This document shows, piece after piece, positions 1 through 6,492 of a DNA stretch of 13,023 bases. A model generated the notes under the pieces. The model saw only the letters and a program-made list of their open reading frames with translations. It was not told where the DNA came from and did not search any database. This stretch comes from a bacterium (GTDB lineage Bacteria > AUK180): assembly GCA_021162505.1 (NCBI GenBank), contig JAGGYO010000178.1:1-13023 (forward strand), given 5' to 3'. The position numbers were made by a program, and so were the translations under genes. Numbering within the stretch: position 1 is the stretch's first letter; the number at the start of each line of letters is the position of its first letter.

Positions 1-26
1 AACATGTAGTTCAATACAATTTTATA

Positions 27-2024
27 TCATTTGGGTAACTCATCAAAAGAAATATCTTTGTAAACTGAATTATCCATTTTCTTAACATTTGGTACATCTT
101 TATAATTATAAAGAATGTATAATGATGTATTTAGAAATTCAAAACCATAAAAATATTTTTTTAAGATGAAAAGAATATTTTTATTAGGAAGCAGAGAATT
201 GCTTTTGAATGCTTGTTCTATATAGTATGACGGATTAAATATATTCGTATCTTCATTATTTATCAAAAAAGGTAATGGATGTTTAAGATCATTTAAAGAG
301 TAACTCTTTTTATTAAGAGCCGAAAAAGAGAGTTTTTGCTTTGGTATTGGGATAAGAGCTTTTTTTATTAAAATATACTTATTGAACTCTTCTTCGCTTT
401 TTTTATCTTTAGCAAAGCACATTAAATAGTCAAAATTCCCAAGATTTAGTTGTGCAAATGCGACATTCTCGTAAAATCCCTTAATATTGTTTAGAGCATT
501 TATACCATTAGCAAAATCTTGAGATTTGAAAGCGGCAACAGCGTAGGAATAATAATTCATATCATTCTTTTCATAATTAAGGATCTTTTTATACTCTTTT
601 TCTATTTTCCCCCAATTTTCAAGTTTTCTATAATAAAATATGATTTTCCGTTTTGTTTTTAAATTCTCAGGAACCATTTTTTCCGAAAGGGTCAAGTTTT
701 CAAATGTTCTGTCAATATTGTCCATGGAATAATAAATGTCCGCTTTAAGGTTCAAATACTCCGGATAAATATCTCCTTTCAATGCTCTGTTAATATTACT
801 CAAAGCTTGCTCATATGTTCCCTTGTAAAATTCACTTCTAGCCCTACTAAAATAATCAAGATGCCTTTCAAAAATAAAATTTTTATGTGCAAATTCACCT
901 ATTAATTGCGTTAAATTCGCTAAGAAAATAATGATCAATAATAATGGTAGAAAAGTTATTTTTTTAAATTTTAGTTTCCCCTTCAGCAATTGTCCTAAAA
1001 ATATTACAAAAATAAACACAATTAAGGCATCGTGAAATGGAAAATCGTATAAAGAAAAGAAAACTATTGCTAAAATAGGATAATTTCCCTTCTCTATTGC
1101 CAGAAAAGAAAATATGATGAACAATAATATATACAATAATACCCCTAAAATACCCAGTTCAACACCCATTTGCAATAGTTCGGAATGTGCTCTTTTAACA
1201 AATATTTTTGCAGTATTTTTTTTCGGATTTTTCTCCAAATACCTCGCCATATTATTCTTATAATTCACGGGAAAAGTTGCAAGCCCTGTTCCGAGAATAT
1301 GTTCTTTGATTGTAAGAGCATCTACTCGAAAAATATGATATCGGGAATTGTACTCACTATTAATAAAGAATATTGAAATAAATATTATCAAGGAAAGTGA
1401 AAAAAATGCGATTTTTTTTGCTTTAATGTTTTTAAGAAGAAATATAAAAAATATAATAATAAAACTGAACAAGGCACCCTTTGATAATGTCATTAAAAGA
1501 GCAGTAAATGAAATTATTATTGTCAAAATTGAAAATATATCTTTTTTTATTCCTTTTGTAAATAATTGAAAAGATAAAAACGAAACAAGGTATATCCCGA
1601 GTAAATTTGGATTACCAATGGTAGAGAATACATGTTTTATACCCCAATTACCTCCCCACATCCTCAGATCAATATGGAAATACTGTAATATAGCATATAA
1701 AGAAACTATGAGCGTTCCCCATGAGAACATTTTTTCAGGAATATCTTCGGATAAAAATACAAGAAAAAGAAAATAGTAAAGTAATAGTTCAATTAAAAAA
1801 AATACTCCGCTATAAGTAGGGCTGATGAAAAAATAGACGGTAACCAGTAAATAAATAATAAGAAAATAAATATTTAATAATTTTAGCTTATCCCAATATA
1901 ACAGTGCTAATAACGATATAAGAAATAATTTCGGTATGAGAAAAGGATGAGGGAATATTGGTATAAATACAATGATCACAAGTAAGAAAATTATTGCTTT
2001 TGCTTTATTTATAAGTTTCGTCAT
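27..2024 (-). CDS. O-antigen ligase/polymerase-type membrane protein with C-terminal TPR domain
   Basis: A 665-residue protein. Residues 1 to about 375 are very hydrophobic, with around ten or more membrane segments. Motifs typical of the Wzy_C/WaaL/PglL superfamily are visible: GNPNLLG (137-143), LSKGA (180-184), an arginine-containing stretch leading to GTGLATF (245-251), and AHSELLQMGVELGILG (279-294), whose His280 lies in the periplasmic-loop motif of the family. Such proteins polymerise glycans or transfer them to lipid or protein acceptors at the periplasmic face of the inner membrane. After the last membrane segment (about 357-376), residues 390 to about 530 look like TPR helices; the final 130 residues are unrecognised. 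The ATG start overlaps the preceding gene by 20 nt, suggesting translational coupling. No Shine-Dalgarno stronger than GAG is visible. The acceptor (lipid A, protein or exopolysaccharide) cannot be told from sequence. The TPR tail would suit a protein partner, which is inference. Confidence 0.8.
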   Translation of the reverse strand: MTKLINKAKAIIFLLVIIVFIPIFPHPFLIPKLFLISLLALLYWDKLKLLNIYFLIIYLLVTVYFFISPTYSGVFFLIELLLYYFLFLVFLSEDIPEKMFSWGTLIVSLYAILQYFHIDLRMWGGNWGIKHVFSTIGNPNLLGIYLVSFLSFQLFTKGIKKDIFSILTIIISFTALLMTLSKGALFSFIIIFFIFLLKNIKAKKIAFFSLSLIIFISIFFINSEYNSRYHIFRVDALTIKEHILGTGLATFPVNYKNNMARYLEKNPKKNTAKIFVKRAHSELLQMGVELGILGVLLYILLFIIFSFLAIEKGNYPILAIVFFSLYDFPFHDALIVFIFVIFLGQLLKGKLKFKKITFLPLLLIIIFLANLTQLIGEFAHKNFIFERHLDYFSRARSEFYKGTYEQALSNINRALKGDIYPEYLNLKADIYYSMDNIDRTFENLTLSEKMVPENLKTKRKIIFYYRKLENWGKIEKEYKKILNYEKNDMNYYSYAVAAFKSQDFANGINALNNIKGFYENVAFAQLNLGNFDYLMCFAKDKKSEEEFNKYILIKKALIPIPKQKLSFSALNKKSYSLNDLKHPLPFLINNEDTNIFNPSYYIEQAFKSNSLLPNKNILFILKKYFYGFEFLNTSLYILYNYKDVPNVKKMDNSVYKDISFDELPK

Positions 2025-2442
2025 TCACTATCTCGAATCTATCTGTTTTTGTGCTGTATTCAAGAAATACCCATTTTTGCCCTACTTTAAAAGATGATGA
2101 ATAGATAGAAAGAGAACCATCAAAATTCTCCCGGATCTTGTAATATTTAAAATCGATCCATGAAATAGGAGGATCCGTAAGGGTAACTTCTTTAATATCC
2201 TTCCAATTATACTCCCAATTTTTCTCATAATTCTTGTATTTAAGAACCAATGCAGATGCCTTGTACAATCTATTCCATTCATATTTGATTAGCATTGACT
2301 TGGGTATAATGAAACGAAGTGATACGGGCAATAAAAAAATAATAAGCAATGTAAGCACGATCTTTCTTTTATTCATGAGTTCATAAATAATAAATACTGG
2401 AATAACCACAATAAAATGGAAAATAAAAATAATAGTGATCAT
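2005..2442 (-). CDS. Small membrane protein of unknown function, 5' end possibly disrupted
   Basis: A 145-residue protein I do not recognise. Two hydrophobic segments (about 2-21 and 28-48) are separated by a charged ELMNKRK loop. A soluble, aromatic-rich C-terminal part follows (about 55-145), with the look of a small beta-rich domain. The annotated ATG at 2442 has no convincing Shine-Dalgarno and starts in the middle of a hydrophobic stretch. The same frame stays open upstream to about 2574 and encodes membrane-like sequence, but contains no ATG, GTG or TTG. This suggests the true N-terminus lies upstream in another frame (see the entry at 2443-2567). The gene overlaps the O-antigen-ligase-like gene by 20 nt, so the two are probably co-transcribed and the product may act in the same envelope-glycan process. 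That functional link is inference from position only. Confidence 0.6.
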   Translation of the reverse strand: MITIIFIFHFIVVIPVFIIYELMNKRKIVLTLLIIFLLPVSLRFIIPKSMLIKYEWNRLYKASALVLKYKNYEKNWEYNWKDIKEVTLTDPPISWIDFKYYKIRENFDGSLSIYSSSFKVGQKWVFLEYSTKTDRFEIVNDETYK

Positions 2443-2567
2443 TTTAAAACTCAGGTATAACTTTATAAAATTAAATATGAGGGCAAATATTACAAGATAT
2501 AAAAAGGTAGCAATGCTAATAATGTTATTTGGTTTATTTTTTTTATCCAGATCTTGTAATATAACAT
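2443..2567 (-). other. Candidate N-terminal extension of the small membrane protein, broken at an A8 run
   Basis: On the minus strand an ATG at 2567-2565 opens MLYYKIWIKK and then terminates after 25 codons. An uninterrupted run of eight A (T8 at 2537-2544 on the plus strand) lies eight codons in. Adding one A there joins the ATG to the frame of the 2005-2442 gene with no stop. The result is a 187-residue protein whose added 42 residues contain a basic N-terminus (KIWIKKNK) followed by a hydrophobic segment. A single-base sequencing or assembly error, a recent frameshift mutation, or slippage on the A run would each explain this. No Shine-Dalgarno precedes the ATG; it is preceded by an A-rich leader ending in nine A. 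Confidence 0.5.
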
Positions 2568-2602
2568 TTTTTTTTTATTTTTGCAAACAAATGCTCGTAA
2601 TT

Positions 2603-2634
2603 ATCAAAAGGTTCAAAGGTTAAGGGTTCAGAAG
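2603..2634 (-). repeat. Degenerate heptad repeat, ACCTTTG family
   Basis: Read on the minus strand, this stretch contains ACCCTTA followed by ACCTTTG and a shifted AACCTTTTG. These are variants of the ACCTTWG heptad seen again at 2674-2707, 2851-2886 and 3331-3364. Its borders are approximate. Confidence 0.55.
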
Positions 2635-2673
2635 AAAATACAATGAAAACAGGCGGGACATTCATTAAAACCA

Positions 2674-2707
2674 AGTCAAAGGTCAAAAGTCTAATGTCCA
2701 AAGTTAA
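2674..2707 (-). repeat. Heptad tandem repeat, ACCTTTG family, minus orientation
   Basis: On the minus strand the order is ACTTTGG, ACATTAG, ACTTTTG, ACCTTTG, ACT: four heptads in register with substitutions. It lies in the opposite orientation to the related arrays at 2851 and 3331, so the family occurs both ways within one intergenic region. Confidence 0.7.
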
Positions 2708-2727
2708 GAAAAAAAAGAGAAGAAAAT

Positions 2728-2960
2728 TTAAGGTTTGAAATTTGGGATAGGCGTTCTGTTTTTAACGGAATGAACTTTTTTTTGTAACACAGTTGCCTTT
2801 CGTTCTGAATATTTCATTTTGTTCAGCACAGGTTCCGTGAAGAATCTATTTTTGACCTTAGACCTTTGATTTTTAACTTTAGACAATGTTTTTTTGTTGT
2901 GTCCCAAGATTGCGGCCCGACACAATGCTTTCACAGCGTAGGAATCTCATTTCTCTTTAA
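2728..2960 (-). repeat. Sequence resembling a decayed dispersed intergenic repeat
   Basis: On the minus strand this reads GAGATTCCTACGCTGTGAAA and later CCGCAATCTTGGGACAC. The conceptual translation includes FFTEPVLNKMKYSE. These phrases remind me of degenerate intergenic repeats scattered through many environmental bacterial genomes, whose spurious translations read like 'VLNEVKNL'. That is recall, not a search. A 68-codon open frame here (2728-2934) has no ribosome binding site and I do not regard it as a gene. An ACCTTWG heptad array is embedded in it. Confidence 0.35.
2851..2886 (+). repeat. Heptad tandem repeat, ACCTTWG family
   Basis: The plus strand carries TTTGACCTTAGACCTTTGA at 2851-2869, then ATTTTTA and ACTTTAG in the same 7-nt register. 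The 19-nt string recurs exactly at 3344-3362. Confidence 0.75.
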
Positions 2961-3001
2961 TCTCAGTGTGCTCTGTGTTTATTCTATTTTCTTTAATTCT
3001 T
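2961..3001 (+). repeat. CTCTGTG-type direct repeat, copy 1
   Basis: This stretch holds CAGTGTGCTCTGTG followed by TTTATTCTATTTTCTTT. It is a near match to the sequence at 3048-3110, with TGCTCTGTG shared exactly (2969-2977 and 3051-3059). The downstream pyrimidine-rich part is also conserved, so both copies derive from the same unit. Confidence 0.6.
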
Positions 3002-3006
3002 CATCT

Positions 3007-3041
3007 TTCATTATTCATTATTCATTATTCATTGTTCATTG
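3007..3041 (+). repeat. Perfect-register heptad array (TTCATTR)5
   Basis: There are three copies of TTCATTA followed by two of TTCATTG, five heptads in exact tandem over 35 nt. It is the cleanest heptanucleotide array in the window. It lies between the two CTCTGTG-type repeat copies. Confidence 0.9.
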
Positions 3042-3047
3042 ATATTT

Positions 3048-3110
3048 CAGTGCTCTGTGGTATATCCAGCACCTTCTTGGTGCTGTGGTTATTCCATTTT
3101 CTTTTTTCTT
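3048..3110 (+). repeat. CTCTGTG-type direct repeat, copy 2, with a hairpin insert
   Basis: This is the same unit as 2961-3001, but with about 28 nt (3061-3088) inserted between TGCTCTGTGG and TTATTCC. The insert contains a perfect inverted repeat, CAGCACC (3067-3073) and GGTGCTG (3079-3085), around a TTCTT loop. The stem is not followed by a T tract on either strand, so a terminator role is unlikely. Confidence 0.6.
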
Positions 3111-3290
3111 TTGACTTGCACATTTAGCCAAATACGAAAGTATAATAAAAATATTCCACAATTTTTCCCTGAGAATTTAACAAATTTAAAACACCGTCCC
3201 TATTTTATTCTCAGCGGCAAACAGTTTTTTTTCTTATATTGATTAACTAAAATGGAGATAAACCACAATTTAAAACAGTTGAGTTTAAAG
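3111..3290 (+). other. Repeat-poor stretch with weak promoter-like and inverted-repeat signals
   Basis: This part lacks the heptads that fill the flanks. On the plus strand TTGCAC (3116-3121) and TATAAT (3141-3146) are 19 nt apart, a slightly long but plausible sigma70 spacing. Downstream are an 8-bp inverted repeat, CTGAGAAT (3169-3176) and ATTCTCAG (3207-3214), and a T8 run (3225-3232). CCACAATTT occurs twice (3156-3164, 3263-3271). A short transcript is possible, but nothing shows one; the stem has a 30-nt loop and lies 10 nt before the T run. Confidence 0.25.
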
Positions 3291-3330
3291 TTCGTATTCG
3301 GTGTTTTCGTACTTAGTACAATTATTCCTT

Positions 3331-3364
3331 GAACTTTGTAACCTTTGACCTTAGACCTTTGACT
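3331..3364 (+). repeat. Heptad tandem repeat, ACCTTWG family, second plus-strand copy
   Basis: ACCTTTG, ACCTTAG, ACCTTTG and ACT follow one another in exact 7-nt register, preceded by GAACTTTGTA. Nineteen nucleotides (3344-3362) are identical to 2851-2869. Confidence 0.8.
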
Positions 3365-3370
3365 ATATTG

Positions 3371-3438
3371 AGTATCCAGTATTTTCTTTTACTTAGTACT
3401 GACGACTTAGTACTTAATACTTCTTTTGACTTTCGACT
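3371..3438 (+). repeat. Mixed heptad array (AGTATYY, TACTTAR, TTTGACT units)
   Basis: Two AGTAT-type heptads (3371-3384) precede seven contiguous 7-nt units (3390-3438). Those seven are TACTTAG, TACTGAC, GACTTAG, TACTTAA, TACTTCT, then TTTGACT and TTCGACT. Different heptad families abut without losing the 7-nt register. The array ends 7 nt before the mutS2 stop codon (reading down the plus strand), so it lies in the mutS2 3' untranslated region. Confidence 0.75.
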
Positions 3439-3445
3439 GTATTTT

Positions 3446-5731
3446 TTACAATTCCAAAAATACATCAGTAACTCCTTCATTGATATGAATACCCTGCATT
3501 TCACTATTATAATCCTTAACAAGCGGATGATTTGAAAGATATTCCGAGATACCTTGTCTTAAAACACCGGTGCCTTTCCCATGCAGTATTTTTACCATGG
3601 AAACATTAGAAACGAAAGCATTATTTAAAAGCTTTTCCACCTCTTCAAGGGCTTCCTTCAAGGTCTTTCCTCTTACATCGATCTGAGCATGAAATTCAGA
3701 TTTTTGAATGGAATAATCATTATTATATTCTTTTGCTGTTCCTTCTTTTAGATCTTCGATCATATCAGCTGTTATTTGTAAGAAAAGTTCACCCATCTGA
3801 ATGGTAATATCTTCACCTGCTAATTTTATGATCTTATAATAATTACTGCTGTTTTCCAACTTTACCAATTGCCCGAGTTTGAATCTGTGTTCCAATTCAA
3901 CTTCTGTCTTTTTACCCTTTTTCTCTAATTTCTTTATCTTTTCTTTATTTTTACTAATTTTTTCTTCAAGTTGAGTTTTTTGGGCTTTTTTCAACGGTGC
4001 AATATTTCTTTTAAGATCAGCGAAACCTTCTTTCAATTCATTTATAGTGTCTTCATACTCTCTTTTCAAATCGCCTTTTACTCTTTTCAATCGAGTTTCC
4101 AATTCTTTCTTTAATTCCCTTTCACTGTCTATGAGTTCTTTATATTTTTTTTCTTGTTCTTCCAATTTCAGAAGGCGTTCTTGTAAACTGGATTTTTCCT
4201 TTTTAAGATCATAATAATCCTTTCCAAGACGGTCATTTACCTTATCCAAATAATTTTGCGGAATACCATTATTATTAGCCACCTCAATAGCATAACTTTC
4301 TCCGCTCAACCCCATTTCTAATTTATATGTAGGTATGAAATTCTTTATATCATACAGCATTGCCCCTATTTCCACATTTTCTTTTTTCTGCACATAGTTC
4401 TTTACATTTATTGAATGTGATGACATAATCAGAAAACTCTCCCTTTCAATTGCTTCGTCTATTAATTCAATGGAAAAAGCATCGGAAACAGTAGATTCTG
4501 TACCGGAAGCAGGTTCATCAAAAGCACAAAATGTATCCTTGTCACCTTTAATAAGAAATTTTTTCAATTTAACAAGATGCGATGAAAAAGTTGAAAGTGC
4601 ATTTTTAACATTTTGATTATCCCTTATATCAAGAATGACATTTTTAAAATAAGGAATAGCGGAACCCCATTCACAGGGGATCGGAAGTCCCATTTTCACC
4701 AAGATCACCATAATAGAAACTGTTTTCAAAAGAACTGTCTTGCCACCTGTATTCGGTCCTGTGATAACAAATATATTAAAATTCTTCTGCTTAAAATTAA
4801 AAGGAACTGCTTTACTTTCAAAATCCAAAATAGGGTGTTTTCCATCAATGATCTTAAAATCCTGTGAAATCTCCGGAATTGCATAGTGATAATTCTTTAA
4901 GAATCTCATCATAGTAAAATATTCTGCGATAATCAAAAGATCTTCATAATTGGTAATTATTTTTTCCCTATACGGTCTGATCTTTTTCGCCAAATCCATT
5001 AGGATCTTAACTTTTTCCCTTTTGATCTCAGCATCCAATGAAATAAGTTTATTGGAAGCATTAACCACTTCAAGAGGTTCTATGTAAGCAGTAAATCCCG
5101 TATTTGAATAGGAATGGATGATCCCCTCCACTTGATTTTTATGCGATGAAGATATGGGTAATACGAAATGTTCGTCTTTTAATGTATAATAATCTTCATT
5201 TAAATAACCCCTTTTTTCATATTTTTTTTGAAGCTGCTCGATACGCTTTTTGATCCCATAATGCAGATTATCATGATCATCATTAAGCTTTTTCAATTCT
5301 TTCGTGGCGTTTCTCTTTATATCCCCTTCATCAAGGTCAAATAAATGTTGGATCCTTCTTGTTATCTCATCAATCTTAATAATATTGAAATGTTTTGATG
5401 TTTCTGTTCCGGTAAGGATAGTATTTATCTCTTTTATCTGTACAAGAAAATTATAAAGCTCAATAATTTCTGTTTTATCAAAATAACTGCCTTCTAACCT
5501 TAATTTCTTGAAAAATTCTATCGAGTTTGAAAAGAGATCTATCTCGGGAAAAGCATTACTGTAGTTGGAAAGCAATTCAAGTACTTTGTATTGCGTCTTT
5601 ACTTCTTTTTTACTTCTAAACTGCCTTTCTCTAATAAAACTTTTTACAATATTCGAAGTTGTGAACTTGGATATTTCAAATAAATATTCTTTTATTTCCA
5701 CTTCATTGAAAAGATCATTAACGGTTAACAT
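3446..5731 (-). CDS. mutS2: MutS2 (Smr-domain MutS-family ATPase)
   Basis: A 761-residue protein, close to the usual length (about 780). It shows helical lever/clamp regions (about 1-290) and a Walker A GPNTGGKT (325-332). The STFSSHLVKLKK segment (380-391), Walker B DE (405-406) and an SSHS switch (437-440) follow. Next come a long charged coiled coil (about 505-615) and a C-terminal Smr domain (about 681-761) with DVRG (685-688) and HGKGTG (717-722). MutS2 lacks the mismatch-recognition domain. Family members suppress recombination or, as shown for Bacillus subtilis, act on collided ribosomes. The Walker B region reads DEPASGTES, where DELGAGTDP is usual; catalytic residues remain, so it is probably active. 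Its ATG shares one base with the stop of the lipoprotein gene (TAATG), with GGAAG 10 nt upstream, indicating coupled translation as the last gene of the operon. Confidence 0.93.
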   Translation of the reverse strand: MLTVNDLFNEVEIKEYLFEISKFTTSNIVKSFIRERQFRSKKEVKTQYKVLELLSNYSNAFPEIDLFSNSIEFFKKLRLEGSYFDKTEIIELYNFLVQIKEINTILTGTETSKHFNIIKIDEITRRIQHLFDLDEGDIKRNATKELKKLNDDHDNLHYGIKKRIEQLQKKYEKRGYLNEDYYTLKDEHFVLPISSSHKNQVEGIIHSYSNTGFTAYIEPLEVVNASNKLISLDAEIKREKVKILMDLAKKIRPYREKIITNYEDLLIIAEYFTMMRFLKNYHYAIPEISQDFKIIDGKHPILDFESKAVPFNFKQKNFNIFVITGPNTGGKTVLLKTVSIMVILVKMGLPIPCEWGSAIPYFKNVILDIRDNQNVKNALSTFSSHLVKLKKFLIKGDKDTFCAFDEPASGTESTVSDAFSIELIDEAIERESFLIMSSHSINVKNYVQKKENVEIGAMLYDIKNFIPTYKLEMGLSGESYAIEVANNNGIPQNYLDKVNDRLGKDYYDLKKEKSSLQERLLKLEEQEKKYKELIDSERELKKELETRLKRVKGDLKREYEDTINELKEGFADLKRNIAPLKKAQKTQLEEKISKNKEKIKKLEKKGKKTEVELEHRFKLGQLVKLENSSNYYKIIKLAGEDITIQMGELFLQITADMIEDLKEGTAKEYNNDYSIQKSEFHAQIDVRGKTLKEALEEVEKLLNNAFVSNVSMVKILHGKGTGVLRQGISEYLSNHPLVKDYNSEMQGIHINEGVTDVFLEL

Positions 5732-6492
5732 TATTTCAATTCTTCCAGTTTCTGTTTTATTATCTCCGCTTTATACCCTTTTTCCTTTAAAAAGATATAT
5801 AATTCCTTGGCTTTCTTTTTAGATTTATGTTCTGAATATATCTGTGCTATTTCAAATTTGGCAAAAAACTCCAGTGAAGGTAATTTTTCTGCTTTTTCCA
5901 GCCAATTTATGGATCTTTTCCATTGCCCGTTCAATAAAGTCAGATTAGCAAGCATCAAATATACCTGCCCTTTTTGTTCCTTTGTTAAATGTAGTTTGTC
6001 TATAAAATAACTAAAATCCATAATGGCTTCATCATACAATTGCACTTTTACATAACAAGCATAAATGTCTTGCAATATTTCTATTTTATCTTTTTTTATA
6101 TAGGGATATTTCAGCAATTCTTTGTATTCGAAAATAGCACGCTCATAGCTACTGAAGTTATTTTTATAAATATCGGCTATTGCCTTTTGAGAAAGATAGG
6201 CATATTCACCCTTAAACTTGGCTAAAATAATGGCTTTTTGATATTCGATAACTGCATTTTCATATCTATTGAATTGAAATCTATTGATATTACCCAAAAA
6301 ATATTCCGCCATAGGAGCATATTTTGACCTTTTATTTTTGTAAACGATCTTGGAATATAGATTTACTGCTTCTTCATAATCCTTGTGTTTCCACGCCTTG
6401 AAAGCTTTTATATAAGTATCTTTTTGCGTATCACATCCGAGAAATAATAAAATAATAATTGTAATAAATATACTATTCTTCAGTATCTTCAT
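5731..6492 (-). CDS. TPR-repeat lipoprotein
   Basis: A 253-residue protein with a lipoprotein signal peptide: basic MKILK, a hydrophobic core, then FLGC with Cys20 as the predicted lipidated residue. The remainder is helical with about six TPR-like units (roughly 26-56, 61-92, 97-128, 137-167, 176-204, 209-241). TPR lipoproteins serve as scaffolds; BamD/YfiO, an outer-membrane assembly factor of similar size, is one possible relative, but no specific feature settles it. I chose the ATG at 6492, which has AAGG 9 nt upstream; an in-frame TTG at 6510 would add six residues. The start lies inside gyrA (20-nt overlap) and the stop overlaps mutS2 by one base, so it is co-translated with DNA-metabolism genes although its product should be in the envelope. 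Confidence 0.8.
   Translation of the reverse strand: MKILKNSIFITIIILLFLGCDTQKDTYIKAFKAWKHKDYEEAVNLYSKIVYKNKRSKYAPMAEYFLGNINRFQFNRYENAVIEYQKAIILAKFKGEYAYLSQKAIADIYKNNFSSYERAIFEYKELLKYPYIKKDKIEILQDIYACYVKVQLYDEAIMDFSYFIDKLHLTKEQKGQVYLMLANLTLLNGQWKRSINWLEKAEKLPSLEFFAKFEIAQIYSEHKSKKKAKELYIFLKEKGYKAEIIKQKLEELK

Larger units (their letters stand above)
2568..3445. other. Long intergenic region, repeat mosaic without a credible gene
   Basis: This 878-bp gap separates the end of mutS2 from the envelope gene pair. Short open frames exist in it but read as low-complexity translations of repeats, without ribosome binding sites. It contains several heptanucleotide tandem arrays, a paired CTCTGTG-type repeat, a hairpin, sequence resembling decayed dispersed repeats, and one repeat-poor stretch at 3111-3290. 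A promoter for the two genes to the left should lie here on the minus strand, but I could not identify a convincing one. I also found no clear minus-strand terminator for the mutS2 operon. Confidence 0.7.

Noticed and set aside
2754..2783. Stem (TTCTGTT with AACGGAA) followed by T8 on the plus strand as a terminator
   Set aside because: The stem is AT-rich with a G-U pair, 5 nt separate it from the T run, and no plus-strand gene precedes it.
2728..2934. 68-codon open frame on the minus strand in the intergenic region
   Set aside because: It is lysine- and repeat-derived, has no ribosome binding site, includes translated ACCTTWG heptads, and matches the style of spurious frames in dispersed repeats.
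3067..3085. CAGCACC/GGTGCTG hairpin as a terminator of the mutS2 operon
   Set aside because: There is no T tract after the stem on either strand, and it lies about 360 bp past the mutS2 stop.
3152..3160. TATTCCACA-like string as a DnaA box in the repeat region
   Set aside because: It deviates from TTWTNCACA, stands alone, and the other CCACAATTT copy fits the consensus even less well.
3007..3438. CRISPR array or attachment site suggested by repeated strings
   Set aside because: The units are 7 nt without spacers of regular length, no cas genes are present, and there is no tRNA or integrase nearby.
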